DNA of 64,000 nt from UBA993 sp964485855 (GCA_964485855.1 CAZAKI010000007.1:1-64000), one strand, 5' to 3'. Shown: positions 42,443 through 52,000, counted from the first letter of the stretch. Made by a program: numbers and translations. Notes: generated by a model from the letters alone, not told the origin.

Positions 42443-42832
42443 TTAACTGGTAAATAACTCTTTCGTCGAATCTTTGTTCAGGTTAAGGATGGTAAAAATC
42501 CCGAGCACGGTGCCTAGGGGCATTATCAGGCACTCGAGAAAAGCAACAATCATACAAAAGTTGAAAGACTCCCTTTTTCTCATTTTACGACCGGTGATGA
42601 TAATCATCACCGCCAATACCCAGCCGGCTAAAATGATCAGCAAGGAGAGGATAATAAAAACCAGGCCCACTACACGTGGAGCTGCCTCGCTACCGCTGGC
42701 AGCGCCGACAAATATCGCAATGCCAACCCCTAAGTAGACAAGCGGAATACAGGCCATTAAAGCTGTGAGAATCCCAAGGATAGTCTGCAGGGTAGCCAGC
42801 AAATCAAGGTTCTTTTCATCCTGGTTTTCCAT
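42443..42832 (-). CDS. Small membrane protein, unknown
   Basis: A 129-residue protein with a short polar N-terminus and four hydrophobic segments (about residues 12-45, 50-80 and 92-118, the first likely split in two by a glycine turn). I recognise no named family. It lies between the threonine aldolase and AbfD-like genes on the same strand. Confidence 0.65.
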   Translation of the reverse strand: MENQDEKNLDLLATLQTILGILTALMACIPLVYLGVGIAIFVGAASGSEAAPRVVGLVFIILSLLIILAGWVLAVMIIITGRKMRKRESFNFCMIVAFLECLIMPLGTVLGIFTILNLNKDSTKELFTS

Positions 42833-42863
42833 TCAAATGCACCTCTTTCTTTCGGGTAATTAT

Positions 42864-43886
42864 TTAGCTGCCAAGGATCTCTTTGACCACCATCAAAGTG
42901 GTTTCGATGTCAGACCGGTTAACTTCCTTATTAGTGGTAAAACGAATCCGGTCGGGCTCAATTACTACGGTCAGAATCCCCCTCTTTTCCAGTTCGGTGC
43001 CCAGCTCCTGAATCGACATGGCGGTAGGTCTGACAATAACAATATTTGTTTCCACGTCATCAGGGTTGAAATCAATACCCTTCATTTCCGCTAAACCTTC
43101 AGCAAGCAGACGAGCATTAGCATGGTCTTCAGCCAAGCGTTCAACCATTGTTTCCAGGGCCACAATGCCTGCCGCGGCGATAATCCCAGCCTGGCGCATC
43201 CCGCCACCGAGTCTCTTCCGCCAGCGTCTGGCTTCCTCAATAAAGGAACGGGTTCCGACAACAAGCGAGCCTACCGGTGCTCCCAGTCCCTTGGAAAGGC
43301 AAAACTGGACCGATGTAACAGAGGCCGCAAATTCCTTAACCGGCACTCCGGAAGCAACTGATGCGTTAAAGATCCTAGCTCCATCAAGATGCACTGGCAG
43401 TTGATGTTTTTCAGCTACTCTGTAAACCGCCTGCATATCCTCTAGAGGCACGACGATCCCGCCGGCCCGATTGTGAGTATTCTCAAGACAGATCAGTGAG
43501 GTGGGCGGCAGGTGAATATCATCTTCGCGGATCGCCCATTCAACCAGTTCTGCTTGCAGGGAACCTCGTTTTCCAGGCAGGGGCCGGGGCTGAATACCGG
43601 CAAAAACCGAAGCCGCCGCCGCTTCATAATAATAAATGTGCGAGTCGGCTTCCAGGATCACTTCCGTTCCCGGTCGAGTATGGGTTAACACCGCAATCTG
43701 GTTGCCCATTGTTCCACTGGGAACCAACATTGCCTCTTCCTTGCCCAACATTTCTGCCGCTATTTCCTGCAGACGGTTAACCGTCGGATCATGCCCGTAA
43801 ACATCATCACCCACCTCTGCTTCAAATATTGCTTTGCGCATCGCAGCTGTCGGCAAAGTTACTGTATCACTGCGTAAGTCAATCAT
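42864..43886 (-). CDS. ltaE: Low-specificity L-threonine aldolase
   Basis: The 340-residue PLP enzyme starts MIDLRSDTVTLPTAAMRKAI and has VPSGTMGNQIAVLTH, HLDGARIFNA and the PLP-lysine segment FCLSKGLGAPVG. It cleaves threonine or allo-threonine to glycine and acetaldehyde. ATG 43886 has GGAGG eight bases upstream. It sits downstream of the MFS transporter gene with a short gap. Confidence 0.92.
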   Translation of the reverse strand: MIDLRSDTVTLPTAAMRKAIFEAEVGDDVYGHDPTVNRLQEIAAEMLGKEEAMLVPSGTMGNQIAVLTHTRPGTEVILEADSHIYYYEAAAASVFAGIQPRPLPGKRGSLQAELVEWAIREDDIHLPPTSLICLENTHNRAGGIVVPLEDMQAVYRVAEKHQLPVHLDGARIFNASVASGVPVKEFAASVTSVQFCLSKGLGAPVGSLVVGTRSFIEEARRWRKRLGGGMRQAGIIAAAGIVALETMVERLAEDHANARLLAEGLAEMKGIDFNPDDVETNIVIVRPTAMSIQELGTELEKRGILTVVIEPDRIRFTTNKEVNRSDIETTLMVVKEILGS

Positions 43887-43919
43887 TTCTGTTTCCTCCT
43901 CTTCTAGTAACAAGCTTTA

Positions 43920-45146
43920 TCAGGCTGCCATTTCCCCTTCTTTTTTTGCTTCGCCCCCATAAACTCTGGTCATCAAAAATAAAGCGGCCAGATAAGCGAT
44001 GGCAGCCATAGGGAAAAGGGCCATCCTGGTTCCCAAGAGATCCATAACCCAGCCGAAAACTGGCGGGGCAATGATCGCCGCCAACATCGAAAAGAAATAA
44101 TAGAGACCCGTGTAGGTGCCAAGCTTGCCCGTCGGTGACATATCGCTAACCATCGGATAAGAGTTAATGTTAATCAAGGCCCAGAAAACACCCCCGCTGA
44201 TCAGTAGCCCAATGGCCAGGACGATCGGGGTTGCAAAATAAAATGAACCAAGCATCAGGCTCATGCCAACCAAACCGGCCAGAATGGTTTTTTTACGACC
44301 GAAAGCCGTTGCAATGAATCCGCTGGGAATAGCCATCAGCAGGAAAGCCAGGGAGAAAAATCCGAGATAAAAAGCTGCCTGCGGCTCGTCAATCCCCCAT
44401 TTGTCCATACCGTAAAGCGTAAAAAATGTTTCAACCCCATTCCAACCAATAAACCACATGAAAATAGCAAAGAAGAGAAAACGAGTAGGATTTTGCTTTT
44501 CCCTGAGGATCGTCAAGAGAGAACTGATAATCCCGCCGGGTCTTTTCTCAGTTTCCTCAAACTGATCACGCGGTTCGCGAATGACAGCCAGTAAAACTGC
44601 CAAAACAACAATCATAATTGCCGCTGCAGCAATAAAAGCAGTTTTTACACCCATGATCCGCGTAAAAACGAAGTAAAAGAGCAAGGCGCCGGTTCCACCC
44701 ATTAGGTTTACAATACCGTTGGCTTTGCTACGATGAACCGATGGGGTTAAATCAGGCATCAGGGCAATCGCCGGGGCTCGATATGCAGCCATGGCTATAT
44801 TCATGATAATAATGACTGGTATCAAAACTACCATTGAAGCATCGACATAAGGGATCAGGGCAAAAAAGAAAGCAGCCAGCGGAACGCTGATTAACAGAAA
44901 AGGCATCCGTCTTCCGAACCGGGTCCAGGTCTGATCGCTCATCGCTCCGAAGAAAGGAATCAACAGGATGGCAGCAATGTTATCAAAGGTCATAATAAAA
45001 CCGACTGCCGTATCGGTATACGGCAGGTGACTTAAAAGCCGCTCCAGGATGGGAGGCACGTAGGCGTTGTAAATCGACCAGGTGAGGGTAATAATTAAAA
45101 AACCAAGCCCCAGCACAACAATTTTAAAATAGCTAAATGATTTCAT
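43920..45146 (-). CDS. Major facilitator superfamily transporter
   Basis: A 408-residue protein with twelve hydrophobic helices and the family loop FFGAMSDQTWTRFGRRMPFL between helices 2 and 3, close to the glycoside-pentoside-hexuronide/SLC45 sugar carriers. The substrate is likely a sugar or glycoside, which is inference. Its ATG follows the GDPD stop codon directly, so the two are coupled; the neighbour may act on an imported glycerophosphodiester. Confidence 0.85.
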   Translation of the reverse strand: MKSFSYFKIVVLGLGFLIITLTWSIYNAYVPPILERLLSHLPYTDTAVGFIMTFDNIAAILLIPFFGAMSDQTWTRFGRRMPFLLISVPLAAFFFALIPYVDASMVVLIPVIIIMNIAMAAYRAPAIALMPDLTPSVHRSKANGIVNLMGGTGALLFYFVFTRIMGVKTAFIAAAAIMIVVLAVLLAVIREPRDQFEETEKRPGGIISSLLTILREKQNPTRFLFFAIFMWFIGWNGVETFFTLYGMDKWGIDEPQAAFYLGFFSLAFLLMAIPSGFIATAFGRKKTILAGLVGMSLMLGSFYFATPIVLAIGLLISGGVFWALININSYPMVSDMSPTGKLGTYTGLYYFFSMLAAIIAPPVFGWVMDLLGTRMALFPMAAIAYLAALFLMTRVYGGEAKKEGEMAA

Positions 45147-45884
45147 CTAGTTTCCTCCGTCAATTACTTTTTTTAGATCCTGCGGAATATCTGTAATAAT
45201 CGCTTCAATGCCCCCGGCAACCATCAGCTCCATGTGGGGGGTTTCGTTCACAGTCCAGGCATAGATGGCCAGGTTATGTTTCCTAAAACCGCTGACCAGT
45301 TCGGGATGCTGCAGGTGGTAAAAAAGAGGATGAACCGAGTAGCAGCCGATAGTTTGGGCATAGATCCATGGTTCATAAAGCCCGGCGACGTAAAGCATTC
45401 CAGTGCGCAGATCTTTATTTAGCTCACGACAGCTTATCAGGCTGTAGTGATTAAAAGAAGAGATGACCACCTTAGCTTCAAGTTTGCGGGAAGTAACCTG
45501 CTTGATGACTTTCTCTTCCAGACCCGGGTATAAGATGATACCACTTTTAAGTTCAATATTAAAAATCAGATCCAGGTCGGCAAACTCGTCTAGCACCTGC
45601 TCCAAGGTCGGTATTTTTTCGCCGGTGAACTGATCGCCAAACCATTTGCCGGCATCAAGGCGGTGCAACTCTTCCAAACTGTAATCTTTAACCAGACCGC
45701 TGCCGTTCGTGGTCCTTTCCAGCTTTTCATCGTGAATGACAACTACGACACCGTCCTTACTCAGTTGCACATCAAATTCGAGGCCGCCGGCCCCTACTTC
45801 AACTGCCTTCCGGAATGAGGCCATAGTGTTTTCCGGAGCCAGGGTATTAGCACCGCGGTGGGCAATATTTAGTGTTTTGCTCAA
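45147..45884 (-). CDS. Glycerophosphodiester phosphodiesterase
   Basis: A 245-residue cytoplasmic protein with IAHRGANTLAPENTMASF (catalytic HRG near residue 8), EFDVQLSKDG and IHDEKLERTTNGSG, the UgpQ/GlpQ signature. It hydrolyses glycerophosphodiesters to glycerol 3-phosphate and an alcohol. No signal peptide. The start is TTG with GGGGG eight bases upstream. It forms a two-gene unit with the MFS carrier. Confidence 0.92.
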   Translation of the reverse strand: MSKTLNIAHRGANTLAPENTMASFRKAVEVGAGGLEFDVQLSKDGVVVVIHDEKLERTTNGSGLVKDYSLEELHRLDAGKWFGDQFTGEKIPTLEQVLDEFADLDLIFNIELKSGIILYPGLEEKVIKQVTSRKLEAKVVISSFNHYSLISCRELNKDLRTGMLYVAGLYEPWIYAQTIGCYSVHPLFYHLQHPELVSGFRKHNLAIYAWTVNETPHMELMVAGGIEAIITDIPQDLKKVIDGGN

Positions 45885-45944
45885 TTAGTAATCCCCCTTA
45901 TAAGCTTCCTCTTTTCGGAAGAATACAAAATAGGCATGATAACT

Positions 45945-47270
45945 TTATTCTATTTGGTAGAAGGCCTCATCAAATTCTGGGTTTCCTTCATAGCGGCTCA
46001 TAAAGAATCCAGGCAGGCTGTCAACCTGTTCAAAAAGAGCCGCGTCGGCGGCAATCCCGGCTTTGTTCAAAGCTTCTACTATATCTTGCGGGTCGGGAGG
46101 GCATCCTTTAGCGGCAAACATCTTCTGAATGGCAGGATGATCCTTGTTCTTGCGGTACATACACTGGCCGATCAGCAGAGTCGCATTCATCCCCGCTGAT
46201 GGTTCCATCACTTTGCCGGTTAAAACCTCAACTTGATTCCAGGCTTCACCCTGCCAGGCTTGGCGGATTGCCGTTAAGATCAAACCGTTTAAGGCCGAGC
46301 AGTAGGTACACATGGTATCGTCAAATTTACGGTAATAAAGTCCGGCCAGCCCCTGTCTGGAGAGAGCGGCAGGCATTTCCCCTTGATCATTGCACTCATA
46401 CTCAAAATCATACTGATGGTACGAGGCAACATCCTCTATCTTTTCGCCAATAATTTCAATGTCGGAAAGATCAAGAGGCCGCCCCGCTCTGGCTGCCGCT
46501 ATAGCCAAATGTTTCACTGCTGATGGCTCGTGACCGAGAACCCTGGCCCCCACTAAGTCGGCAGAAAGCAGATCTGCCGAAGCAATAAGCAGATTACTGC
46601 GTCGCATCCGACCATCAAACCCGGGACCTCGTTCCAGGCTGTAGATGCCATCAATAATGGTTAAGCCGGGGGGCATCGGATCAGCAATCCGGGAAATGTG
46701 AAAATGCAGATCTTTTAAGCGATCGGCGTTATGGCATTTCTTGCGGGAGGCGATATCAATTGTCCCTTTTAAATTCTTCATTCCCAGGCTGACTACCGTC
46801 TGGTTATGTGATTTAAGTACCGGGATATCGATCAGAAAATCGCTAGCGAGGATGTCTTCATTAATTTTCAGGCTGACACCATCACCGAGATCCACCCGCC
46901 TGAATGGCCTTTCCATGATATTGATACATTTAATACCATAACGCTTCTTAAGTGTTTCGTACCCAAGAGTCCTGAAAGCGTGAGCAGGGGTCTCCCGATC
47001 TTTGGGGTCGGCAACGATGCCTTCACCGATTGTAATGTCATCTATACCCCATTCTTTAAGGGTAATTACCACATCTTCAATTACTCTGGAAGTGGTAATT
47101 ACGCCCCATTTGGGAAAAGCGCAGGTTTTGGTCCAGAAAACAATATTCGGCTTGATAAAAACCCGCGCGGCAGCAGGCAGGTGATCAAGTCCATGGCAGT
47201 CATTGATCACCTTTTGCACAGAATCCAGCGGTTTTTCATAACGGGCAATGGCAACTGTTTTATGGGCCAT
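45945..47270 (-). CDS. DUF362-family protein without ferredoxin tail
   Basis: The 441-residue protein starts MAHKTVAIARYEKPLDSVQ and has the DUF362 segments VFIKPNIVFWTK, IGEGIVADPKDRET and PVLKSHNQTVVSLGMKNLKG. The C-terminal region has scattered cysteines (TMCTYCSALNG, IGQCMYRKN, AKGCPP) but no CxxCxxC ferredoxin motif. Function unknown. ATG 47270 has GGGGGAAG seven bases upstream; the frame to 47288 is not needed. Confidence 0.8.
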   Translation of the reverse strand: MAHKTVAIARYEKPLDSVQKVINDCHGLDHLPAAARVFIKPNIVFWTKTCAFPKWGVITTSRVIEDVVITLKEWGIDDITIGEGIVADPKDRETPAHAFRTLGYETLKKRYGIKCINIMERPFRRVDLGDGVSLKINEDILASDFLIDIPVLKSHNQTVVSLGMKNLKGTIDIASRKKCHNADRLKDLHFHISRIADPMPPGLTIIDGIYSLERGPGFDGRMRRSNLLIASADLLSADLVGARVLGHEPSAVKHLAIAAARAGRPLDLSDIEIIGEKIEDVASYHQYDFEYECNDQGEMPAALSRQGLAGLYYRKFDDTMCTYCSALNGLILTAIRQAWQGEAWNQVEVLTGKVMEPSAGMNATLLIGQCMYRKNKDHPAIQKMFAAKGCPPDPQDIVEALNKAGIAADAALFEQVDSLPGFFMSRYEGNPEFDEAFYQIE

Positions 47271-47311
47271 CTCTCTTCCCCCTTCCAATCTAGCTAAAAA
47301 AAGTTCTGAAA

Positions 47312-48301
47312 TTAAAGCGTAGCATACATCACTGCTTTAATGGTATGCATCCTATTTTCAGCCTGATCAAAAACTACAGAATAATCCGATTCGAATACCT
47401 CTTCTGTTACCTCCATACAGTCCAAATTAAAGGCATCACCAACATCTTTTCCAACACTAGTATCAAGGTTGTGGAAAGCAGGCAGGCAGTGCATGAAAAT
47501 TGCACCCTCACGGGCATTTTTCATCACAGGCATGGTTACCCGGTACGGCTGCAAAAGAGCAATCCGTTTTTCCCATAATTCTTTAGGCTCACCCATCGAG
47601 ACCCATACATCGGTGTAAATAACATCAGCATTTCTTGTACCTTCCTGGACATCTTCCGTCAAGGTGATCGTCGCTCCGGTCTTACCGGCAACCGTTTTAC
47701 ATTTTTCTACTAAACCTGCTTCCGGCCAAACTGCCTGCGGCGCTACTGCTCGGAAATGCAATCCCATTTTAGCGGAACCGATCATCAAAGAGTTACCCAT
47801 ATTATTCGAGGCATCACCCATAAAAACCAGGGTCTGGCCGACCAATGAGCCGCGTTTTTCCTGGATTGTTAAAAAATCAGCCAGGATCTGGGTCGGATGA
47901 TATTCAGTCGTCAACCCATTCCATACCGGAACACCGGCGAAGGCGCCAAGTTCCTCGACAATGCTCTGAGCAAAGCCGCGATATTCAATTCCATCATACA
48001 TCCGCCCCAGCACCCGGGCTGTATCCTTAATCGACTCTTTTTTACCCATTTGCGATCCCGTCGGACCCAGGTAAGTGACATGCATACCCAAATCGAAGGC
48101 TGCAGTTTCAAAAGCACACCTGGTGCGGGTTGAATCTTTTTCAAAAATCAGGGCAATGTTTTTACCTTTCAAAGTATCATGGGCTAAACCTAAACGTTTC
48201 ATCGTTTTAAATTCCTGGGATAGTGTCAAGAGATATTTAATTTCTTCGGTAGAATAATCAAGCAGGGTCAGCAAATTTCTTCCTTTCAGGTTAAACGCCA
48301 T
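47312..48301 (-). CDS. argF: Ornithine carbamoyltransferase
   Basis: The 329-residue protein starts MAFNLKGRNLLTLLDYS and has the carbamoyl-phosphate loop DSTRTRCAFE, GRMYDGIEYRG, and the ornithine-binding HCLPAFH. It makes citrulline from ornithine and carbamoyl phosphate, or runs in reverse in arginine catabolism. GGAGG stands eight bases before ATG 48301. No other arginine genes are near, so anabolic versus catabolic use is open. Confidence 0.95.
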   Translation of the reverse strand: MAFNLKGRNLLTLLDYSTEEIKYLLTLSQEFKTMKRLGLAHDTLKGKNIALIFEKDSTRTRCAFETAAFDLGMHVTYLGPTGSQMGKKESIKDTARVLGRMYDGIEYRGFAQSIVEELGAFAGVPVWNGLTTEYHPTQILADFLTIQEKRGSLVGQTLVFMGDASNNMGNSLMIGSAKMGLHFRAVAPQAVWPEAGLVEKCKTVAGKTGATITLTEDVQEGTRNADVIYTDVWVSMGEPKELWEKRIALLQPYRVTMPVMKNAREGAIFMHCLPAFHNLDTSVGKDVGDAFNLDCMEVTEEVFESDYSVVFDQAENRMHTIKAVMYATL

Positions 48302-48455
48302 TGTTTTTTCCTCCTGTATAAAGCATAAAATATAGATTGCCATAACTACAAAAAGTGACAACCTTCCAGCCGTTAGCGGTTTCTTCTAAATTCGCTTCTG
48401 GCAGCTTTGAAACCTGCTACCGCATGAAAATTAGTTCACTTTATGCCCAAGAATG

Positions 48456-48464
48456 TGCTATACT
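48456..48464 (+). promoter_or_regulatory. Extended -10 promoter before the TPP riboswitch
   Basis: TGC-TATACT, about 20 bases upstream of the riboswitch, would give a transcript starting close to the aptamer. The -35 region is weak. Confidence 0.5.
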
Positions 48465-48484
48465 TTAGATAAAGAATTAAATAT

Positions 48485-48597
48485 GTAGGGGAGCTCCGAG
48501 TGGGGCTGAGAGTAAGGTGCGATGAAGCCTTTAACCCTTATAACCTGTTGCTGTCCGCTAATCAAGCAGGGCACTGGATAATGCCAGCGAAGGGAAC
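48485..48597 (+). ncRNA. TPP riboswitch (THI element)
   Basis: The conserved pieces appear in order: GGGGAGCTCCG, GGGGCTGAGAG, ACCCTTATAACCTG, CTGGATAATGCCAGCG and AAGGGAA, matching the thiamine pyrophosphate aptamer. It precedes a terminator hairpin and the thiamine-precursor ABC transporter genes, so TPP binding should reduce their transcription. Confidence 0.95.
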
Positions 48598-48622
48598 AAC
48601 AAACCGGTCTTCACCGGTGATG

Positions 48623-48648
48623 ATGCCGCCAACGTTGGCGGCATTTTA
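48623..48648 (+). terminator. Riboswitch-controlled terminator
   Basis: ATGCCGCC-AACGTT-GGCGGCAT followed by TTTTA, between the aptamer and the first transporter gene. A smaller ACCGGT/ACCGGT pair (48603-48618) lies between aptamer and terminator and could take part in the switch. Confidence 0.85.
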
Positions 48649-48692
48649 TGATCTGCGGCAACAGCAGAATGACTTAAACGGAGTTAGAACAG

Positions 48693-49472
48693 ATGACTAA
48701 CAAAGAGCGATTCAAAAACAGCATTCCTTTGATCATCCTGATTGTTTTCGTAATCGGCAGCTGGGAACTGATCGGCTTTTTAACAGCAGTTCCCGCCTAT
48801 CTGCTGCCCTCACCCTCAGACATTGGGTTAGCTCTTTTTGCCAACTACCAGCTGCTGCTTCTCCACACCGGTTTTACTTTTGCCGCGGTCTTACCTGGCC
48901 TGGCACTGGCAGTGATCGTATCACCCCTGCTTGCTATCATGATGAATCGCTATGCTGTCTTACAAAAAGCCCTTTACCCGTTGCTGATTATTTCACAGGC
49001 GGTACCCATCTTTGCCGTGGCCCCGTTGATCCTAATCTGGTTTGGGGTCGGCTTACTGCCAAAAATCCTGATCGTTGCCCTTGTCTGCTTTTTTCCGCTC
49101 ACTGTTAACCTGGTTGAAGGTTTTAGCCAGGTTGATCCTGAAGCAATTGAGCTGATGCAAACTATGAAGGCTAAGCGGATCATGATTATGCGTTCAGTTC
49201 ATTTGCCTTTTGCCTTGCCCTATTTCTTTTCAGGCTTGAAGATCGCTGCCACTTACAGTATTTTAGGAGCGATTATCGGCGAATGGCTTGCCGCCAAAGC
49301 AGGGCTTGGTATTTTCATGCTGCGGGCTATGCATTCGTTCAGGACCGCTGACCTCTTTGCCGCTATTATCGTCGTAGTTACTTTCAGTCTTGCTCTCTTT
49401 AAACTGGTCGAACTGATCGGTCATTTAGCCATGCCCTGGCAGCGGGTTGAAACAGATTTAGATGAGAGGTGA
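48693..49472 (+). CDS. thiX: ABC transporter permease (thiamine-precursor, ThiX-like)
   Basis: A 259-residue membrane protein with about six helices and the EAA-type loop (EAIELMQTMKAKRIMIMRSVHLPFALPYFFSG, about residues 150-180) of SsuC/TauC/ThiX permeases. GGAG lies nine bases upstream of the ATG. Control by the TPP riboswitch and the THI5-like binding protein next door indicate import of a thiamine precursor such as a hydroxymethylpyrimidine compound. Confidence 0.88.
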   Translation: MTNKERFKNSIPLIILIVFVIGSWELIGFLTAVPAYLLPSPSDIGLALFANYQLLLLHTGFTFAAVLPGLALAVIVSPLLAIMMNRYAVLQKALYPLLIISQAVPIFAVAPLILIWFGVGLLPKILIVALVCFFPLTVNLVEGFSQVDPEAIELMQTMKAKRIMIMRSVHLPFALPYFFSGLKIAATYSILGAIIGEWLAAKAGLGIFMLRAMHSFRTADLFAAIIVVVTFSLALFKLVELIGHLAMPWQRVETDLDER

Positions 49473-49477
49473 AAATT

Positions 49478-50473
49478 ATGTTTCAAGTCTGTAATAAGTA
49501 TTTCTATCTTAAGGTTATCCTGATTCTGTTTATACTGTTCGTATTGCTGTCGATTAGCTGCTCGGTGGCAGGACCGGACAAACTTGAACCGGTAACAGTG
49601 CTTCTTGACTGGACCCCGAATACCAACTTCAGCGGGATCTATGCCGCTATCGAGCAAGGTTATTACCGTGAAGAAGGTCTGACCGTTGAACTGATTGAGG
49701 CCCCGGGCAGTGTCATCCAGATGATAGGAACTGACAAGGCTTCATTCGGATTCAGCTTCCAGGAAGAGGTTACTTTTGCCCGCCTGGCCGGGATCCCGAT
49801 TGTGTCTCTCGCTGCTGTCATCCAACATAACAGTTCCGGTTTTATTTCGTTAAAGGAACGCGGTATTAATAGTCCTGCTGATTTTGAAGGTAAAAGATAC
49901 GGCGGCTGGGGTTCTCCGGTTGAAGAAGCAACAATCAGGGCTCTGATGGAGCTTTACAATGCTGACTTCAGCCAGGTTGAGATGATCACCACCGGAGAAG
50001 TGGATCAACTGATCGTTATTGAGAGAGAAGCTGACTTTGCCTGGATCTTCTACGGCTGGACCGGTATCGAGGCAGAAATTAAGGGAATGGATATTAGCTT
50101 TATCACCCTGCGCGAAGAAAACCCGGCGCTCGACTACTACACACCGGTTATAATCAGCAATGAAAAACTTATTCAAACCAACCCCAACCTGGCCGAACGC
50201 TTTATGCGGGCTACGGCCCGCGGCTACCAGTTTGCCATTAATAATCCGGAAGAGGCAGCCCGTATTCTGCTCAAAGCGGTGCCTGAACTTAACCCGGAAC
50301 TAGTTAAGGCAAGCCAGAAATGGCTGGCCGACCGCTATCAAGCCGAAGCTGACTCCTGGGGAATACAGGATTTAGCAATCTGGGAAAATTATGGACGTTG
50401 GCTGTTTAACAACGGTTTAATTGAAGAAATACCGGAATGGGATAAAGCTTTTACTAATGCTTTTTTGCCATAG
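49478..50473 (+). CDS. thiY: NMT1/THI5-like substrate-binding lipoprotein (ThiY-like)
   Basis: The 331-residue protein has a lipoprotein signal peptide ending LLSISCSVAG (lipobox cysteine near residue 28). The mature domain starts VTVLLDWTPNTNFSGIYAAIEQGYY, the hallmark of NMT1/THI5-type binding proteins (family DWTPNTNHTG). It presents a pyrimidine thiamine precursor to the permease. ATG 49478 is chosen over the GTG at 49469, which is part of the AGAGGTG site. Confidence 0.9.
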   Translation: MFQVCNKYFYLKVILILFILFVLLSISCSVAGPDKLEPVTVLLDWTPNTNFSGIYAAIEQGYYREEGLTVELIEAPGSVIQMIGTDKASFGFSFQEEVTFARLAGIPIVSLAAVIQHNSSGFISLKERGINSPADFEGKRYGGWGSPVEEATIRALMELYNADFSQVEMITTGEVDQLIVIEREADFAWIFYGWTGIEAEIKGMDISFITLREENPALDYYTPVIISNEKLIQTNPNLAERFMRATARGYQFAINNPEEAARILLKAVPELNPELVKASQKWLADRYQAEADSWGIQDLAIWENYGRWLFNNGLIEEIPEWDKAFTNAFLP

Positions 50474-50503
50474 ATTTTTAACACTGAAAGAGTAGTGAGA
50501 TCG

Positions 50504-51286
50504 ATGAACAGGCTAGTTTTAGAAAATATTTACTCAACCTATTACTCGGGCCAGAAATTGCTGCCTGTGCTCGAAGGGTTATCCCTACAGGTCGGGGCCG
50601 GGGAATTTGTCAGCGTGCTCGGCCCTAGCGGCTCAGGTAAGAGCACCATTCTTAAGCATGCTGCCGGTTTGCTTAAACCCGACCAGGGAGTAGTCTATCT
50701 TGAAGGAAATGAAATAACCGGTCAGCCGCAGCAGGTTAGTTATATGCCCCAGCAGGATCTGCTTTTCCCCTGGAAAACTTTACAGGAAAATGCCGCTCTC
50801 CCGCTTTTAGCCGCCGGCTTGAGCAAAAAAGAAGCCCTGGCCCGGGTCGAAAAACTGCTGCCTGATTTCGGTCTTTCGGGCTTTGCCGCTTATTACCCTC
50901 ACCAGCTTTCCGGGGGCATGCGCCAGCGAGCGGCCCTGCTACGAACCATCATGGTAGAAAGCAAGCTGATGCTGCTCGATGAACCATTTGCCGCTTTAGA
51001 TGCCTTAACCAGGGAAAGCCTGCAGGATTGGCTATTAAAAATCTGGTCACACTTTCGACGCTCGGTCCTGTTCGTAACACACAGCATCGATGAAGCAATC
51101 TACCTTTCTGATCGGATTTTTGTCATTACAGATAGACCCGGACGGATTAAACTTGAGCAAAATATTGACCTGCTGCGGCCCAGGATGCGCAAGGTTGTAA
51201 CCACAGCTGAATATACTCTCTATAAAAAGCTGCTGATTGATGCCCTGAGCAACAATCGTAGTGGTGATGCTCACGGTAGCGGTTGA
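50504..51286 (+). CDS. thiZ: ABC transporter ATP-binding protein (ThiZ-like)
   Basis: The product of about 260 residues has Walker A GPSGSGKST (about residues 40-48), Q-loop MPQQDLLFPW, signature LSGGMRQRAALLR, Walker B LMLLDEPFAALD and switch histidine THSIDEA, as in nitrate/taurine/thiamine-precursor importers. The ATG at 50504 is preferred to GTG 50495. Third gene of the riboswitch-controlled operon. Confidence 0.9.
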   Translation: MNRLVLENIYSTYYSGQKLLPVLEGLSLQVGAGEFVSVLGPSGSGKSTILKHAAGLLKPDQGVVYLEGNEITGQPQQVSYMPQQDLLFPWKTLQENAALPLLAAGLSKKEALARVEKLLPDFGLSGFAAYYPHQLSGGMRQRAALLRTIMVESKLMLLDEPFAALDALTRESLQDWLLKIWSHFRRSVLFVTHSIDEAIYLSDRIFVITDRPGRIKLEQNIDLLRPRMRKVVTTAEYTLYKKLLIDALSNNRSGDAHGSG

Positions 51287-51306
51287 GTAATTCGAAGAAA
51301 ATGCTC

Positions 51307-51981
51307 TCAGCTGTTTCTAGTCTTGATCACTATTAACATTCCCCGGGAAATAGAAACGGAAAAGTAGTTAGAAATCAGTTCGTTGCTTAACCCTCTTGAC
51401 GATGAAAAAAAGAGTGAACCGTTATTTAGGCCATATTTTAATCCTTCTGTATTTATCCCTTCAACCTTGTCGGTCAGCGGAAAAAGGGAAACATAGTCTC
51501 CGGGTTGACCTTCCAATCTGATTTTATCCTGAGCTGTCTCACCCTGCAGCATAAAAAGATCCTGGCAATGATCAATTATCCTGGCTGGAATACCGGCAAC
51601 CAGCGGTAGTTTAAGCAGCATTAAGTTAAAGATGCTGTGATCGAACCTGCAGCCGCCGAGAGCTCCGACAATGACGATTTCCGCCGGCTTGAGCTTTACG
51701 GCATATGCAACAGCAAGCTCCAGATCGGACTGATCCTTTTCAGCCGGATATTTAATTACTTCTGTTTTTCCAGCACTAATCGAATTGATCAGTTCAGAAT
51801 CAACCGAATCAAGATCGCCGATGATTGAATGCGGGATCAACCCTAAAGTTTTGGCATGATCAGTGCCACCGTCCGCACAGATGATATAATCATCTTCCCG
51901 GAGCATTTTGCGGTAGAAACCCGGGGTTTTCAGGTCGCCGTTAGCGATAATGACAACCCTCTTAAAATCTAAAGTTTCCAC
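51307..51981 (-). CDS. thiN: Thiamine pyrophosphokinase
   Basis: A 224-residue protein with YIICADGGTDHAKTLGL, IIGDLDSVDSE and YPAEKDQSDLELAVAYA, the catalytic and metal-binding motifs of thiamine pyrophosphokinase. A C-terminal beta-sheet domain follows. It makes TPP from thiamine and ATP. It converges with the thiamine-precursor transporter operon, placing TPP formation beside the TPP-controlled import genes. Confidence 0.93.
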   Translation of the reverse strand: METLDFKRVVIIANGDLKTPGFYRKMLREDDYIICADGGTDHAKTLGLIPHSIIGDLDSVDSELINSISAGKTEVIKYPAEKDQSDLELAVAYAVKLKPAEIVIVGALGGCRFDHSIFNLMLLKLPLVAGIPARIIDHCQDLFMLQGETAQDKIRLEGQPGDYVSLFPLTDKVEGINTEGLKYGLNNGSLFFSSSRGLSNELISNYFSVSISRGMLIVIKTRNS

Positions 51982-52000
51982 TTCTGTCTCCTCGTAAAGC

